From: Campylobacteraceae bacterium
GTDB lineage: Bacteria; Campylobacterota; Campylobacteria; Campylobacterales; Arcobacteraceae
DNA: 64,000 bases
Reading direction: 5' to 3'
NCBI GenBank assembly: GCA_013373175.1
Contig: JABXII010000009.1
Location: 62,001-126,000 of the forward strand
The translations under genes and the position numbers were made by a program. Below, piece after piece: positions 36,314 to 46,012 of the stretch. The notes beneath the pieces are model-generated. The model did no database searches and was not told the DNA's origin. It was given only the letters and a program-made list of their open reading frames with translations. Positions within the stretch are counted from its first letter, which is position 1, and every line of letters begins with the position of its first letter.

Positions 36314-37816
36314 ATGAAGATAATAAAATCTGCAAGTTTGTCAAATATTGATGCAAGTGAAGTGAGTGTTGAATCAACTTTTACAAAAGGGCTTCCTAGT
36401 TTTACAATAGTTGGTTTACCCTCTGATCAAATAAAAGAGTCAAAGGATAGAGTAAAATCAGCACTTCTTACAAATGACTATAAATTTCCTCCGAAAAAAA
36501 TCACTATTAATTTATCTCCTAGTGAAATCAAAAAAACAGGAACACATTTTGATTTACCAATTGCTCTTCTAATATCTCTTTATGAAGAGAAGAAAATAGA
36601 TTTTAAAGATATTCATGTATTTGGAGAATTATCTTTAAATGGTGAGATAAAAGACAGTAATAATATATTTCCTATAATTTTATCCCTTGCAAAACAAAGT
36701 AAAGTAACTAATGTATTAGTTTGTAATAATAGTGCAAAAAAGATAAGTAAAATTCCAAATATTAATATTTATTGTGTCAAAAATCTTTTAGAAGCGATTG
36801 AATTTTTTCATGAAGAAAATAAAAACAAATTTCTATATAAAAAAGAGATGTTAGAGTATGAAAAAATAAATATAAATGGAAAAGAGTTCTATTTTGAAAA
36901 CTATTATGAAAATGATTTTGTAGATATAAAAGGACAAGAAAATGCAAAAAGAGCTGCACTTATAGCAGCAGCTGGAAATCATAATATCTTACTTGAAGGA
37001 AGTCCTGGTTGTGGAAAATCAATGATTGCAAAGAGGTTGCCATATATAATGGCTCCTATGAGTTTAGATGAAATTCTTGAAATTGCTAAACTTCAAGCCT
37101 TAGATTTGAAAGAACCAAATTTTAAACCTGTACGTGTATCAAGGTCACCACATTGTTCTTCAACTAAAGCTTCAATTGTAGGAAGTAGTAATAGTTTAGG
37201 AGAAATTGCACTTGCCAATGCAGGAGCACTTTTTTTTGACGAGTTGCCACATTTTCCTAGTTCTATCTTAGAGTCATTAAGAGAGCCATTAGAAGATAAT
37301 TGTTTATTAATAAGTCGTGCAAATTCAAAAGTAAAGTACAACACTAAATTTTTATTTATAGGTGCAATGAATCCTTGTCCTTGTGGGAACTTGTTATCTA
37401 CAAATAAATCTTGTAGATGTAATGAGTTAGAGATAAAAAGATATAAAAACCGTCTAAGTGAACCTTTCTTAGATAGGATTGATTTGTATGTTATTATGAA
37501 TGAAACAAATATAAATGATAAACCAAGTGTAGATTCAAAAAGTTTACATGAAAATGTTATAAATGCATTTAAAATGCAAGTTTTAAGAGGTCAAGATGAA
37601 TTAAATGGCAAACTTAGTGATAAACAAGTAAATAAATTCTGCTCCTTAGATGAAGAGTCAAAAGATATTTTGCATAGGGCAACAAACAATTTTAATCTTT
37701 CATTTAGAAGTATTAACAAAGTTTTAAAAGTTGCAAGAACCATTGCAGATTTGGAAAGTTCATCAAGTATAAAAAAACATCATATTTTAGAAAGCTTAAA
37801 TTATAGAAGAAGATAA
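36314..37816 (+). CDS. ComM/YifB-family AAA+ (Mg-chelatase-like) ATPase
   Basis: 500 residues. The N-terminal Lon-like fold carries the ComM start SASLSNIDASEVSVE, FTIVGLPSDQIKESKDRVKSAL and a KKITINLSPSEIKKTGTHFDLPIAL segment. Walker A is GSPGCGKSMIAKRLP near 230, Walker B GALFFDELPHFP near 303, sensor region FIGAMNPCPCG near 345 with cysteines, and LSEPFLDRIDLY near 385. ComM is a hexameric helicase promoting branch migration in natural transformation. It lies between a PAS gene and era without close coupling. Confidence 0.92.
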   Translation: MKIIKSASLSNIDASEVSVESTFTKGLPSFTIVGLPSDQIKESKDRVKSALLTNDYKFPPKKITINLSPSEIKKTGTHFDLPIALLISLYEEKKIDFKDIHVFGELSLNGEIKDSNNIFPIILSLAKQSKVTNVLVCNNSAKKISKIPNINIYCVKNLLEAIEFFHEENKNKFLYKKEMLEYEKININGKEFYFENYYENDFVDIKGQENAKRAALIAAAGNHNILLEGSPGCGKSMIAKRLPYIMAPMSLDEILEIAKLQALDLKEPNFKPVRVSRSPHCSSTKASIVGSSNSLGEIALANAGALFFDELPHFPSSILESLREPLEDNCLLISRANSKVKYNTKFLFIGAMNPCPCGNLLSTNKSCRCNELEIKRYKNRLSEPFLDRIDLYVIMNETNINDKPSVDSKSLHENVINAFKMQVLRGQDELNGKLSDKQVNKFCSLDEESKDILHRATNNFNLSFRSINKVLKVARTIADLESSSSIKKHHILESLNYRRR

Positions 37817-37831
37817 GTAGCTTAGATATGT

Positions 37832-37837
37832 TATAAT
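37832..37837 (+). promoter_or_regulatory. putative -10 of era
   Basis: TATAAT in GATATGTTATAATCCC, 25 bp before the era ATG at 37862. The upstream sequence is AT-rich with no clear -35, as is usual for sigma-70 promoters in this phylum. Confidence 0.4.
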
Positions 37838-37861
37838 CCCAAAAAAACAGTAAGGATTTAT

Positions 37862-38746
37862 ATGACTAAATGTGGTTATGTATCTGTAGTTGGAAGACCA
37901 AATGCAGGAAAGAGCTCACTTTTAAACTGGCTTGTTGGTGAAAAAATCGCAATGGTTTCACATAAAGCAAATGCAACAAGAAAAAGGTCAAACATAATTG
38001 TAATGCATGAAGATGACCAAATAGTATTTGTAGATACTCCAGGTATTCATGAAACAGAAAAATTATTAAACCAGTTTATGCTTGATGAAGCATTAAAGGC
38101 AATCGGGGATTGTGATTTAATTCTATTCTTAGCTCCAGTTACAGATAAACTTACTCACTATGAAAACTTTTTAGAAAAAAATAAAAAGAATACAAAACAT
38201 ATCTTACTTCTAACAAAAATTGATAATGTTTCAAATAATGAAGTATTAGAAAAAATGAAAGAGTATGAGCAATATGCCAATAAATATGAAGCAGTAATCC
38301 CTGTTTCAATCAAAAAGCAAACAAGACATGAAGATATCTTGGATGTAGTAACAAAACATTTACCAGAACATCCATATTTATTCGACCCAGAAATAATGAC
38401 AACTGAACATTTAAGAGATATCTTTAAAGAGTTTATTAGAGAATCAATTTTTGATAATATTTCAGATGAAATTCCTTATGAAACAGATGTAATTGTAAAT
38501 AGAGTAGAAGAGAAAAAAGATATTGATGTTGTAAAAGCTACAATAATTGTTCAAAAATCAACTCAAAAGGGAATGATTATTGGAAAAGGTGCTAGTGCTA
38601 TTAAAAGAATAGGTAAAGATGCAAGAATCAAAATCGAAAAACTAACAGGAAGAAAGTGTTATTTAGAACTTTTTGTTTCTATTCGAAAAGGGTGGACTAA
38701 AGACAAAAAAGGTCTTAAAGAGTTAGGATACGACGTAACTTTTTAA
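37862..38746 (+). CDS. era: GTPase Era
   Basis: 294 residues. A GTPase that binds 16S rRNA during small-subunit maturation. G1 GRPNAGKSS near residue 11, G3 DTPGIHE near 60, G4 TKID near 119, then a C-terminal KH domain with GMIIGKGASAIKRIGKDARI near 236. Era's characteristic FVSIRKGW end is present. Transcribed from its own promoter, and 86 bp precede the next gene. Confidence 0.96.
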   Translation: MTKCGYVSVVGRPNAGKSSLLNWLVGEKIAMVSHKANATRKRSNIIVMHEDDQIVFVDTPGIHETEKLLNQFMLDEALKAIGDCDLILFLAPVTDKLTHYENFLEKNKKNTKHILLLTKIDNVSNNEVLEKMKEYEQYANKYEAVIPVSIKKQTRHEDILDVVTKHLPEHPYLFDPEIMTTEHLRDIFKEFIRESIFDNISDEIPYETDVIVNRVEEKKDIDVVKATIIVQKSTQKGMIIGKGASAIKRIGKDARIKIEKLTGRKCYLELFVSIRKGWTKDKKGLKELGYDVTF

Positions 38747-38832
38747 AAAATAATTAAAAATAACATTTAATTAAACTTTATTAAATCTTTTTAATAATAA
38801 AATATATTATATTTTATTGTAAAAGGTTTAAT

Positions 38833-39639
38833 ATGGAAACTTATGAAATAAAATCTACTGAAGAAATATCCCAATCTTATTTAAAAAACTTTATACTTAC
38901 AAATCTTGAAAAAGAAGAGATTTATCTTTCATCTAGTTCTTATATTTATACTTCTTATTTAAAACAGTTAAAGCGTTACCAACTAATAGTTTTTGAAAAA
39001 ACTAATAATCTAATACCTCAAATATTTTTACATAAATGTGAAAGTAATAATGAACTTTTTATTTCTGAAAAATATTTCTGTTTATACAAAGAGAAGAAAG
39101 TCTATTTTTATCAAGAGTTAAAGCAAATGCTAGATGAAAAGCAGGTTTTGGAGTTTGTAAAAAATAGTTTTGATATTGAAAAGCCTTTTATAATAAATGA
39201 AATAAATAAAGACAAAAAACAAGAAAAACAATATCGTTTTATTAAATATAAAAAGAGTCATTTATTTAAATTTTTCCTTTTATATATTTTGATTTTATTT
39301 CTTGTTTTACTTTGCTATTTTTCTTCAAATAATAAAAAAGAAGACAAACTTTCAATAGAAAACCTAAAAAAAAGAATTGAAAGACAAAAACAAAATAGTG
39401 CCTATTCTTTTGTTTCTTCAAAGATAGTAGATTTATTCTATATTGCAAAGCAAAAAGATATAAAAATCATCTCTATACAACTACAAGATGAATCCTTTTT
39501 AGTAGAACTATCTTCATTAGATAAAAAGAGTATTTATGAGTTTTTTAATAACTATAAAACTTCTATAAATAGTTTAAAATATGATGAATTAATAGGAGGT
39601 TACAAAGTAAATGCAAATATTAGCTTTATTGGAAAGTAG
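38833..39639 (+). CDS. bitopic membrane protein of a pilus/type II secretion-like cluster
   Basis: 268 residues. A cytoplasmic part of about 145 residues (begins METYEIKSTEEISQ) precedes one strong membrane helix (about 146-165, FKFFLLYILILFLVLLCYF). A periplasmic part follows with a coiled coil (LSIENLKKRIERQKQNSAY) and a small alpha/beta unit. The layout recalls GspL or PilN-type assembly-platform proteins, but the sequence is too divergent for certainty. It overlaps the next gene by 29 bp, and the next genes encode a GspE ATPase and GspF, which gives it its context. Confidence 0.7.
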   Translation: METYEIKSTEEISQSYLKNFILTNLEKEEIYLSSSSYIYTSYLKQLKRYQLIVFEKTNNLIPQIFLHKCESNNELFISEKYFCLYKEKKVYFYQELKQMLDEKQVLEFVKNSFDIEKPFIINEINKDKKQEKQYRFIKYKKSHLFKFFLLYILILFLVLLCYFSSNNKKEDKLSIENLKKRIERQKQNSAYSFVSSKIVDLFYIAKQKDIKIISIQLQDESFLVELSSLDKKSIYEFFNNYKTSINSLKYDELIGGYKVNANISFIGK

Positions 39640-40273
39640 TTTTGAAAAAGCACCAACAAGAATAAAAATAGAACTATTTATTTTTCCTCTTATTATAATA
39701 AGTAGTATCTTGTATCTTTTGGAGCAGACAAAAGTAGAAAATTCTAGATTAAATCTTTTTAGTGGAAGTGTTTTCATACAAGAAAAATCTATGGAAAAAT
39801 CCTTAATTGAGATAATTAAAGATATTGAATCTTATCTTTCAAAAAATTCTATAAAGTTAATAGATATCTCAAATATAAATGAAAAGATTCAAATTAAAGT
39901 AAATGCAAATACCAATGAAAGTTTAAAATTAATAAAGTTTATTGAAGAGTATAACAGTTTTTCTTCTATTGAGTCGTTAAAAATAGAGAAAAATACTCTT
40001 TTTTTAACAATAAGTTTTGATAAATTGTATATTAAAACTATCAATAAAAAAATAGAATCTGAACTTGAGTATTTAGCAAAACATGAGAGTGAAAAGAAAA
40101 GATATAGTTTAAAAGCAATAGTTGGAGATGATGTTTTAATAAATGATAAATGGGTAAGTATAGGAGAACGTATCAACAATGAGTTTAAAGTCTCAAAGAT
40201 AAATAAAGACTCAGTATTAATAAAAGGTAAAAATATACAAATTGAGTTAAGGCTTTACAATGAAGCTATATAA
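39611..40273 (+). CDS. GspM/PilO-like membrane protein
   Basis: 220 residues. One helix (about 22-40, IELFIFPLIIISSILYLLEQ), then a periplasmic part of two ferredoxin-like units, with a C-terminal VGDDVLINDKWVSIGERINNEFKVSKINKDSVLIKGK that looks like the beta domain of PilP/GspC-type proteins. The ATG at 39611 has AGGAGG eleven bases upstream, inside the previous gene, so overlap of 29 bp is genuine. It overlaps gspE by 14 bp. Function inferred from context: assembly platform or alignment of a type IV pilus-like machine. Confidence 0.65.
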   Translation: MQILALLESSFEKAPTRIKIELFIFPLIIISSILYLLEQTKVENSRLNLFSGSVFIQEKSMEKSLIEIIKDIESYLSKNSIKLIDISNINEKIQIKVNANTNESLKLIKFIEEYNSFSSIESLKIEKNTLFLTISFDKLYIKTINKKIESELEYLAKHESEKKRYSLKAIVGDDVLINDKWVSIGERINNEFKVSKINKDSVLIKGKNIQIELRLYNEAI

Positions 40274-41597
40274 GTATCTAGTTGATTATAACTATGTAAA
40301 TAGTTTTGATTTAAGTGTTTTAAAAAAAGCCTTGGTCTTACCTATTAAAGCAGATGGAATATATTGTAAATTTTTTGTTTGCAAAGAATCAAATCTTAAG
40401 CTACTTGATTTGAGTTTAATTATTGAAGAAATAGAACTTCCAAGAAATAAGATAGAGTTTTTTTTAAGTGATTTTAATCTAAGACTTGATTTATATAACA
40501 GTAGTGAAAGTCTACTAAAACAAAAAGAAATCAATCCAAAACTTATGGAAGAGTTTTTTAATAAACTTTTAGACAAAGCTTTGACTTCAAGAGCAAGTGA
40601 TTTGCACTTTGAATCTTTAGAAAACTCAATGGTAATAAGATTTAGAATAGATGGGCAACTTAACTCTTTTTATATTTTTAAAAAGGAGTTCTTTAAAACA
40701 ATTAGTTCTTATATAAAAATGCTTTCAAAACTTGATGTAACTAAAATCAGAAATCCTCAAGATGGAAGGTTCTCTTTTGTAAATGTTGACTTTAGAGTTT
40801 CTACTATGCCTACAATACATGGGGAATCAATAGTAATTAGAGTTTTAGATAACTTAAATGTAAAAGATGATTTAGAAAGCATGAGTTTCTCTTCTCATAT
40901 AATAGACTCCTTTGAAAATATAACTTCACTAAAGGAAGGCTTGGTTTTAATAACAGGTCCAACAGGAAGTGGAAAAAGTACAACCTTATACTCTTTAATT
41001 AAACAGTTAAATAGTGAAGATAAAAAAGTAATAACAATTGAAGACCCAGTAGAGTATAAAATAGAACAAGTTCAACAAGTAAACATAAATGAAGATATAG
41101 AACTAGGTTTTAATAGTGTACTAAAAAATATTTTACGTCAAGACCCAGATGTTATTCTCATAGGAGAAATAAGAGATGCATTCTCTTTATCTATTGCATT
41201 ACAAGCTTCTTTGACTGGACATTTAGTATTAGCTTCGATTCATGCAAATTCAAGCATTGATACTATTTCAAGGCTTATTGATTTAAAAGCAGATAGATTT
41301 TTATTAGCTAGTACTTTAAAATATATAGTTTCACAAAGATTAGTATTAAAACTTTGTGCTTGTAAAAGTGGTTGTGTACTTTGTAATTATAAAGGTTTTT
41401 TAGGAAGAGTTTGTATTGCAGAGAGTTTAGTTTGTGATAATAAAATAAAAAGTTTTTTAATGAAAGAAGATTTTCTAATTGAGATTGAAAACTATTTAAA
41501 ACAAAATAATTATAAAACGATTTTAGATGATGGTTTAAATAAAGTAGAAGAGAATAAAACCACATTAAAAGAACTCTATAAAGTAGTGAGTTCTTAA
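40260..41597 (+). CDS. GspE/PilB-family secretion ATPase
   Basis: 445 residues. The hexameric ATPase that drives pilus extension or type II secretion. Walker A is GPTGSGKSTTLYSL near 233, with the Asp box IEDPVEYKIEQ near 262, Walker B LRQDPDVILIGEIRD near 295 and the His box LTGHLVLASIHAN near 320. A cysteine cluster CACKSGCVLCNY near 365 matches the zinc-binding loop of GspE. The N-terminal domain is shorter than E. coli GspE, so the overall length is a little low. Overlaps upstream and has 1 bp to gspF, so the four genes form one unit. Confidence 0.92.
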   Translation: MKLYKYLVDYNYVNSFDLSVLKKALVLPIKADGIYCKFFVCKESNLKLLDLSLIIEEIELPRNKIEFFLSDFNLRLDLYNSSESLLKQKEINPKLMEEFFNKLLDKALTSRASDLHFESLENSMVIRFRIDGQLNSFYIFKKEFFKTISSYIKMLSKLDVTKIRNPQDGRFSFVNVDFRVSTMPTIHGESIVIRVLDNLNVKDDLESMSFSSHIIDSFENITSLKEGLVLITGPTGSGKSTTLYSLIKQLNSEDKKVITIEDPVEYKIEQVQQVNINEDIELGFNSVLKNILRQDPDVILIGEIRDAFSLSIALQASLTGHLVLASIHANSSIDTISRLIDLKADRFLLASTLKYIVSQRLVLKLCACKSGCVLCNYKGFLGRVCIAESLVCDNKIKSFLMKEDFLIEIENYLKQNNYKTILDDGLNKVEENKTTLKELYKVVSS

Positions 41598-41598
41598 A

Positions 41599-42783
41599 AT
41601 GAAGTATAAAGTAAAATATCAAAAAGATAAAAAAATTAAAACTCTTATTTTAAATGAAAGTGAATATTTAAAAGCTAATTTCCCTGAAAATGTAATCAGC
41701 ATAAAAAAGTCTATTGATTTAACAAATCTATTTAAATCAAAAAAAACTATTTCTAAGAAAGTTTTATTAAATATTTTAAATGAATTAAATCTAATGCTTG
41801 ATGCAAATATTTTGTTTGATGAGGCTTTTGATATTTTAATAAACTCTAATACAGACAAAAATACAAAAGAGTTTTTACAAAAACTTAAATACTCTTTTTC
41901 TAATCATTTAAATTTAAAACAAAGCCTAAAAGAGTTTAGAGTTGATAGTTTTGTTATCTCTTTATTTGAAATTATACAAACTAGTGGAGAACCCAAAAGG
42001 CATATTAAAACTTTGTATGAGATTTTAAAAGAAGAAGATGAAGTAAAAAAACAGATTAAAAAAGTGTTTGCTTATCCTTTGATATTAGTAAGCTCTTTTT
42101 TATTTGCACTTATTGGGATTTTCAATTTTGTGGTTCCAAAATTTGAGAATATATTTTTACAAAATGATATGAAATTAAGCCTTGCTACAAAGTCATTATT
42201 TTTTGTAAAGAATATATTTGAAAATTACCTTTTTTTGATTTTATCATTGACAGCTATTGGAATCTTCTTTATATATTTACTTTATTCAAAAAGTGAAAAA
42301 ATAAAAATCATTGTTCACATGATACTTTTTGAGAAACTATTTTTAATAAGTAAAATTTATAGATATAGATTGATGTATAGATTCTTTAATATAGTAAATA
42401 GTTTATTGCAAGGAAGATATGAGTTTCATGAAACTATTATTAAGAGTAAAACTTTAATAAACAACAAATACTTTTTAGATAAAATTACACGAATTGATAG
42501 TTCACTAAAAAGTGGTAAGTCTATTTACCATAGTTTTAAGAAGAGTGATATCTTTGATGAGCTTGTTTTAAATATAATAAGAACAGCCGAAATATCAAAC
42601 TCTTTAGAGAAAACAAGTTATGAAATAAGAACTATCTATAAAAAAAGATTTAATGAAAAAGTAGATATCTTTTCTATACTAATTGAGCCAATATTTTTTA
42701 TATTGATTATGTTATTAATTGTTTGGATAATTATGGCTATATTTGTTCCTTTGTGGAGTATAGGAGATATTTTAAAAATATAA
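41599..42783 (+). CDS. GspF/PilC-like inner membrane platform protein
   Basis: 394 residues. Two cytoplasmic helical domains alternate with three membrane helices (about 155-180, 205-230 and 355-385). The first domain has [22 protein letters not shown], the second [15 protein letters not shown], and a C-terminal [23 protein letters not shown] typical of GspF/PilC. It would recruit the pseudopilin-building ATPase. The cluster ends here: no pseudopilin, prepilin peptidase or secretin gene is in this window. Confidence 0.9.
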   Translation: MKYKVKYQKDKKIKTLILNESEYLKANFPENVISIKKSIDLTNLFKSKKTISKKVLLNILNELNLMLDANILFDEAFDILINSNTDKNTKEFLQKLKYSFSNHLNLKQSLKEFRVDSFVISLFEIIQTSGEPKRHIKTLYEILKEEDEVKKQIKKVFAYPLILVSSFLFALIGIFNFVVPKFENIFLQNDMKLSLATKSLFFVKNIFENYLFLILSLTAIGIFFIYLLYSKSEKIKIIVHMILFEKLFLISKIYRYRLMYRFFNIVNSLLQGRYEFHETIIKSKTLINNKYFLDKITRIDSSLKSGKSIYHSFKKSDIFDELVLNIIRTAEISNSLEKTSYEIRTIYKKRFNEKVDIFSILIEPIFFILIMLLIVWIIMAIFVPLWSIGDILKI

Positions 42784-42794
42784 GAGGATTTTTT

Positions 42795-43367
42795 ATGAGC
42801 AAAGAGCTAGAGTTTGAAAACTCAGTTAAAAATATTTTAGAGTATATAGGTGAAGATACAAGTAGAGAAGGACTTGAAAAAACTCCAAGTAGAGTTAGAA
42901 AAGCTTTTGAATTTATGTGTGGTGGATATAAACAAAACCCAGAAGAGATTATAAATTCTGCACTTTTTACAAGTACAAATGATGAAATGGTTGTTATAAA
43001 AGATATTGAGTTTTATTCAATGTGTGAACACCATATGTTACCAATTATAGGGAAAGCTCATATTGCATATATTCCAAATGGAAAAGTAGTAGGGCTTTCA
43101 AAAATTCCTAGAGTTGTAGATGTTTTTGCTAGAAGATTACAAATTCAAGAGCAAATGACTGAGCAAATCTGTGATGCACTTCATGAATCATTAAATCCAA
43201 AAGGTGTTGCAGTTATGATTGATGCAAGACACATGTGTATGGAGATGAGAGGAGTTGAAAAGATTTGTTCAACAACTGTTACTTCTGCATTAAGAGGATT
43301 ATTTAAAAAAGATAAAAAAACTAAAGATGAGTTTCTTTCAATAGTTGCTCAATCTTTACACAAATAA
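42795..43367 (+). CDS. folE: GTP cyclohydrolase I
   Basis: 190 residues from the ATG at 42795, preceded by AAGAGGA. A longer in-frame start at 42723 would overlap gspF and add a leader with no family match, so it is rejected. FolE converts GTP to dihydroneopterin triphosphate for folate. Motifs: TPSRVRKAF near 27, [15 protein letters not shown] near 75 (zinc ligands Cys and His), [21 protein letters not shown] near 105, and [14 protein letters not shown] near 142 with the third zinc cysteine. Terminated by a strong hairpin shared with mgtE. Confidence 0.96.
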   Translation: MSKELEFENSVKNILEYIGEDTSREGLEKTPSRVRKAFEFMCGGYKQNPEEIINSALFTSTNDEMVVIKDIEFYSMCEHHMLPIIGKAHIAYIPNGKVVGLSKIPRVVDVFARRLQIQEQMTEQICDALHESLNPKGVAVMIDARHMCMEMRGVEKICSTTVTSALRGLFKKDKKTKDEFLSIVAQSLHK

Positions 43368-43391
43368 AAGTAAGCTTTAATGCTTACTTTT
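43366..43391. terminator. bidirectional terminator folE / mgtE
   Basis: AAAAGTAAGC, loop TTTAAT, GCTTACTTTT: a perfect 10-bp stem over both stop codons. A-run on one side and T-run on the other serve both convergent genes. Confidence 0.75.
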
Positions 43392-44742
43392 AAAGTAAGA
43401 TAACTTTTGCAAGCATTAAGAAACTAAAGAAACCAACTATATCTGTTACAGTTGTAAGTAATACGGTACTTCCTATAGCTGGGTCAACATCAAGTTTTTT
43501 AAGAAATAATGGAATAGAAGCTCCAAAGAAACCTGCACTAAATAGGTTTATTACCATTGCCATAGCAATAACAACTCCAAGCATAGCTTTATCAAACCAA
43601 ACCCAAGCAATCAATCCTATAACTACAGCAAAAACAATACCATTAAAAATAGAGATAAAAACTTCTTTTTTAATAGCTGTTTTACTATTATCAAAGTCAA
43701 TATCACCTAACGCAAGCTGTCTAACCATTACGGCTAAAGTTTGAGTTCCTGCATTTCCACCCATAGATGCAACTATTGGCATTAAAATAGCTAGTGCAAC
43801 ATAAGATTGAATTGTTTCATCAAATAAACCAATTACAAGTGAAGCTAAGATGGCAGTTCCTAGGTTTAAAAATAGCCAAAAACCTCTTTTCTTAGCAACT
43901 GTTAATAGATTATCATCTTGCTCGAAATCATCATCAACCCCTGCTAATTGGTACATTTGCTCTGTTGCACTTACTTCGATTACATCTAAAATATCATCAG
44001 ATGTAATCCTACCAATTAGCATACCTTGATATCCAGTAACAGCAACAACAGATAAGTCATATTTCTCAAACTGTTTTGCTACATCATCAATATCATCTTT
44101 ATCTTGTACAACAAAAGGTTTAAATTTATTCTCTTCATGTGAAGATAAAATCTCTTCATATGTTTTTGAAAAATCAAAAATAATTAAATCTTCAAGAAGT
44201 ATTGAAGCTAGAAGTTTTTTGTCATCATTAATAATAAAAACCTGATGAATATTTTCTAGTTCAGCACTCTCTTTGCCTTCTTTTAACCTATCAATAGAGT
44301 TTTGAATAGTATCTTTGATATTTGCAGAGAAAAGCTCAGTCTGCATGTATGAACCAGCTTCATCTTGGTTATACCTTTTAAGCCAAGTAATTTCTTCTTG
44401 GTCTTCTTCTTCAAGGCCATCAAAAACCTCTCTAGCTTTGTCTTCATCTATTCCTTCAATTTCTTGAATAATATCTGTAGCATCATCTGATTCTAGTTCA
44501 TCTACGGCTTCTGTTAATTTTTTTGTTGAAAGCTCTTCATAAACATCTTCTCTAAGATATTCAGGAAGTTCAAGAATTACTTCCCCTAAATAATCTTCAG
44601 GGATTTTTTTTACAGTATCAAAAAAATCTTGATTGTTTTCTGCGTGTATTTTTTTTAAAGAGTAAGCTATATCACTTGGGTGAAGCTCTTCAATTCTTTT
44701 TAGAAGCTCTTCTGAGTTTGTTATAACTATCTCTTCTGCCAT
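43390..44742 (-). CDS. mgtE: magnesium transporter MgtE
   Basis: 450 residues. The N-terminal MgtE domain (acidic helical repeats such as PEYLREDVYEELSTKKLTEAVDELESDDATDIIQEI) occupies about 1-130. Two CBS domains follow (about 135-255), then five membrane helices from about 285. The pore motif includes ILMPIVASMGGNAGTQTLAVMVRQLALGDI near 325, and IGSTVLLTTVTDIVGFFSF closes the last helix. MgtE gates by Mg2+ bound to the N and CBS domains. Its start overlaps by one base the end of the M23 peptidase gene, so the two are co-transcribed. Confidence 0.95.
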   Translation of the reverse strand: MAEEIVITNSEELLKRIEELHPSDIAYSLKKIHAENNQDFFDTVKKIPEDYLGEVILELPEYLREDVYEELSTKKLTEAVDELESDDATDIIQEIEGIDEDKAREVFDGLEEEDQEEITWLKRYNQDEAGSYMQTELFSANIKDTIQNSIDRLKEGKESAELENIHQVFIINDDKKLLASILLEDLIIFDFSKTYEEILSSHEENKFKPFVVQDKDDIDDVAKQFEKYDLSVVAVTGYQGMLIGRITSDDILDVIEVSATEQMYQLAGVDDDFEQDDNLLTVAKKRGFWLFLNLGTAILASLVIGLFDETIQSYVALAILMPIVASMGGNAGTQTLAVMVRQLALGDIDFDNSKTAIKKEVFISIFNGIVFAVVIGLIAWVWFDKAMLGVVIAMAMVINLFSAGFFGASIPLFLKKLDVDPAIGSTVLLTTVTDIVGFFSFLMLAKVILL

Positions 44743-45932
44743 TAAATATTCCTAATTGTAATTGGTGTACTTGATAGTGAGTCTTCAAGTTTAGTTGGAA
44801 TTAACACATTTAAATCTTTTGTACTATTTTTAAGTCTATTTGACATAGTTTTGGCGTAGTCAATGAATACTCTTTTTTCTTTACCTCTTAGTTTACTCTT
44901 AGTTACCTTTATAATTTTTAAAGGATCAATTGCTCTACCGTTTCTATATAAACCTAAGTGTAAGTGAGGTCCAGAACTAAGTCCTGTACTTCCTACATAT
45001 CCAATGTGTTGACCTTTTCTAACTTTACTTCCACGTCTAAGACCACCTTTAAACTTGTATTGGTGTGCATAAAGAGTTCTTAGTCCATTTTTATGTTGGA
45101 TAATAATAGTATTTCCATAACCACCTTTTCTACCTCTAAAAACAATTCTTCCATCTGCTGCTGCATAGATTTTTCTTCCCCTTGGAGCTGCGTAATCTAC
45201 TCCTAAGTGAGCTCTATATCTTTTTAAAACTGGATGGTATCTTCTTTTTTGGAATCTACTAGAAATTCTTGTATATCTAACTGGTGTTTTAAATGTAAAG
45301 TTTGTTAAGCTCTTCCCATGAATATCATAATATTGACCATCTCTTTCATGTCTAAATATAAAGTTATTGTCTCCATTTACTTCAACCATTGCTGCAATGA
45401 TTTCTGGCTGACCAAAATATTTACCTAGTCTAATTTTTTGTTTATATTTAATAACTACAAAATCACCTTTTTGCATTCCTCTAAAGTTTACACTTGATTT
45501 AAATGCACGAATTAGTTCATTTGCAAGATTTTTATTATTTGTTTTATTCATAATATCAAGATATGGTGAGTGTGAAGTTTCTAATACTAATGTTTCTTCT
45601 ATTTCTTGATAAGAAATAGGAAGGGTTTGAAACTTATATGTTCCATCTTTTTGTTTTGCTATATGAAGTTGAATATCTTCTGATACAGGAATTAAAACTT
45701 GTTTTAATGAATCATCTTCATCAAGCATTAAATGAAAAGAAGTACCTTCATTTATTTCTGAACATAACTCTTTATCTTCTTTGGGCAAGGTATAGTATAA
45801 GGACTGTGAAATTCCATATTTTTCTAAAAATGTTAAAAATGTTTCACCTCTTGGCCAAGATAACTCTTGAACTTCTTTTGCAAATGCAAAAGTACTTAAA
45901 AATATAAAAACTAATAAAATGATTTTCTTCAC
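44742..45932 (-). CDS. M23 peptidoglycan endopeptidase, Csd3/HdpA/Pgp3-like
   Basis: 396 residues with signal peptide (about 1-18, ending FAFA). The N-terminal region starts ELSWPRGETFLTFLEKYGIS, as in Helicobacter Csd3/HdpA, and acts as an inhibitory or substrate domain. The LytM catalytic domain has HLGVDYAAPRG near 240 (His and Asp zinc ligands), NTIIIQHKNGLRTLYAHQ near 270 and SSGPHLHLGLYRNG near 318 (HxH). Csd3-type enzymes trim peptide crosslinks and set helical cell shape. The divergent neighbour is a Csd6-like YkuD protein, which supports the call. Confidence 0.9.
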   Translation of the reverse strand: MKKIILLVFIFLSTFAFAKEVQELSWPRGETFLTFLEKYGISQSLYYTLPKEDKELCSEINEGTSFHLMLDEDDSLKQVLIPVSEDIQLHIAKQKDGTYKFQTLPISYQEIEETLVLETSHSPYLDIMNKTNNKNLANELIRAFKSSVNFRGMQKGDFVVIKYKQKIRLGKYFGQPEIIAAMVEVNGDNNFIFRHERDGQYYDIHGKSLTNFTFKTPVRYTRISSRFQKRRYHPVLKRYRAHLGVDYAAPRGRKIYAAADGRIVFRGRKGGYGNTIIIQHKNGLRTLYAHQYKFKGGLRRGSKVRKGQHIGYVGSTGLSSGPHLHLGLYRNGRAIDPLKIIKVTKSKLRGKEKRVFIDYAKTMSNRLKNSTKDLNVLIPTKLEDSLSSTPITIRNI

Positions 45933-46012
45933 ATGACTTCTTTATACTAAAATTAGAAAAATTATTATACAATCCGCAACTTGAAGAGTTAATAAAATAT
46001 TTGGGGAATTGC

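Noticed and set aside
42723-42794. 72-bp upstream extension of folE
   Set aside because: It overlaps gspF in another frame, has no ribosome site, and the family starts at the ATG at 42795.
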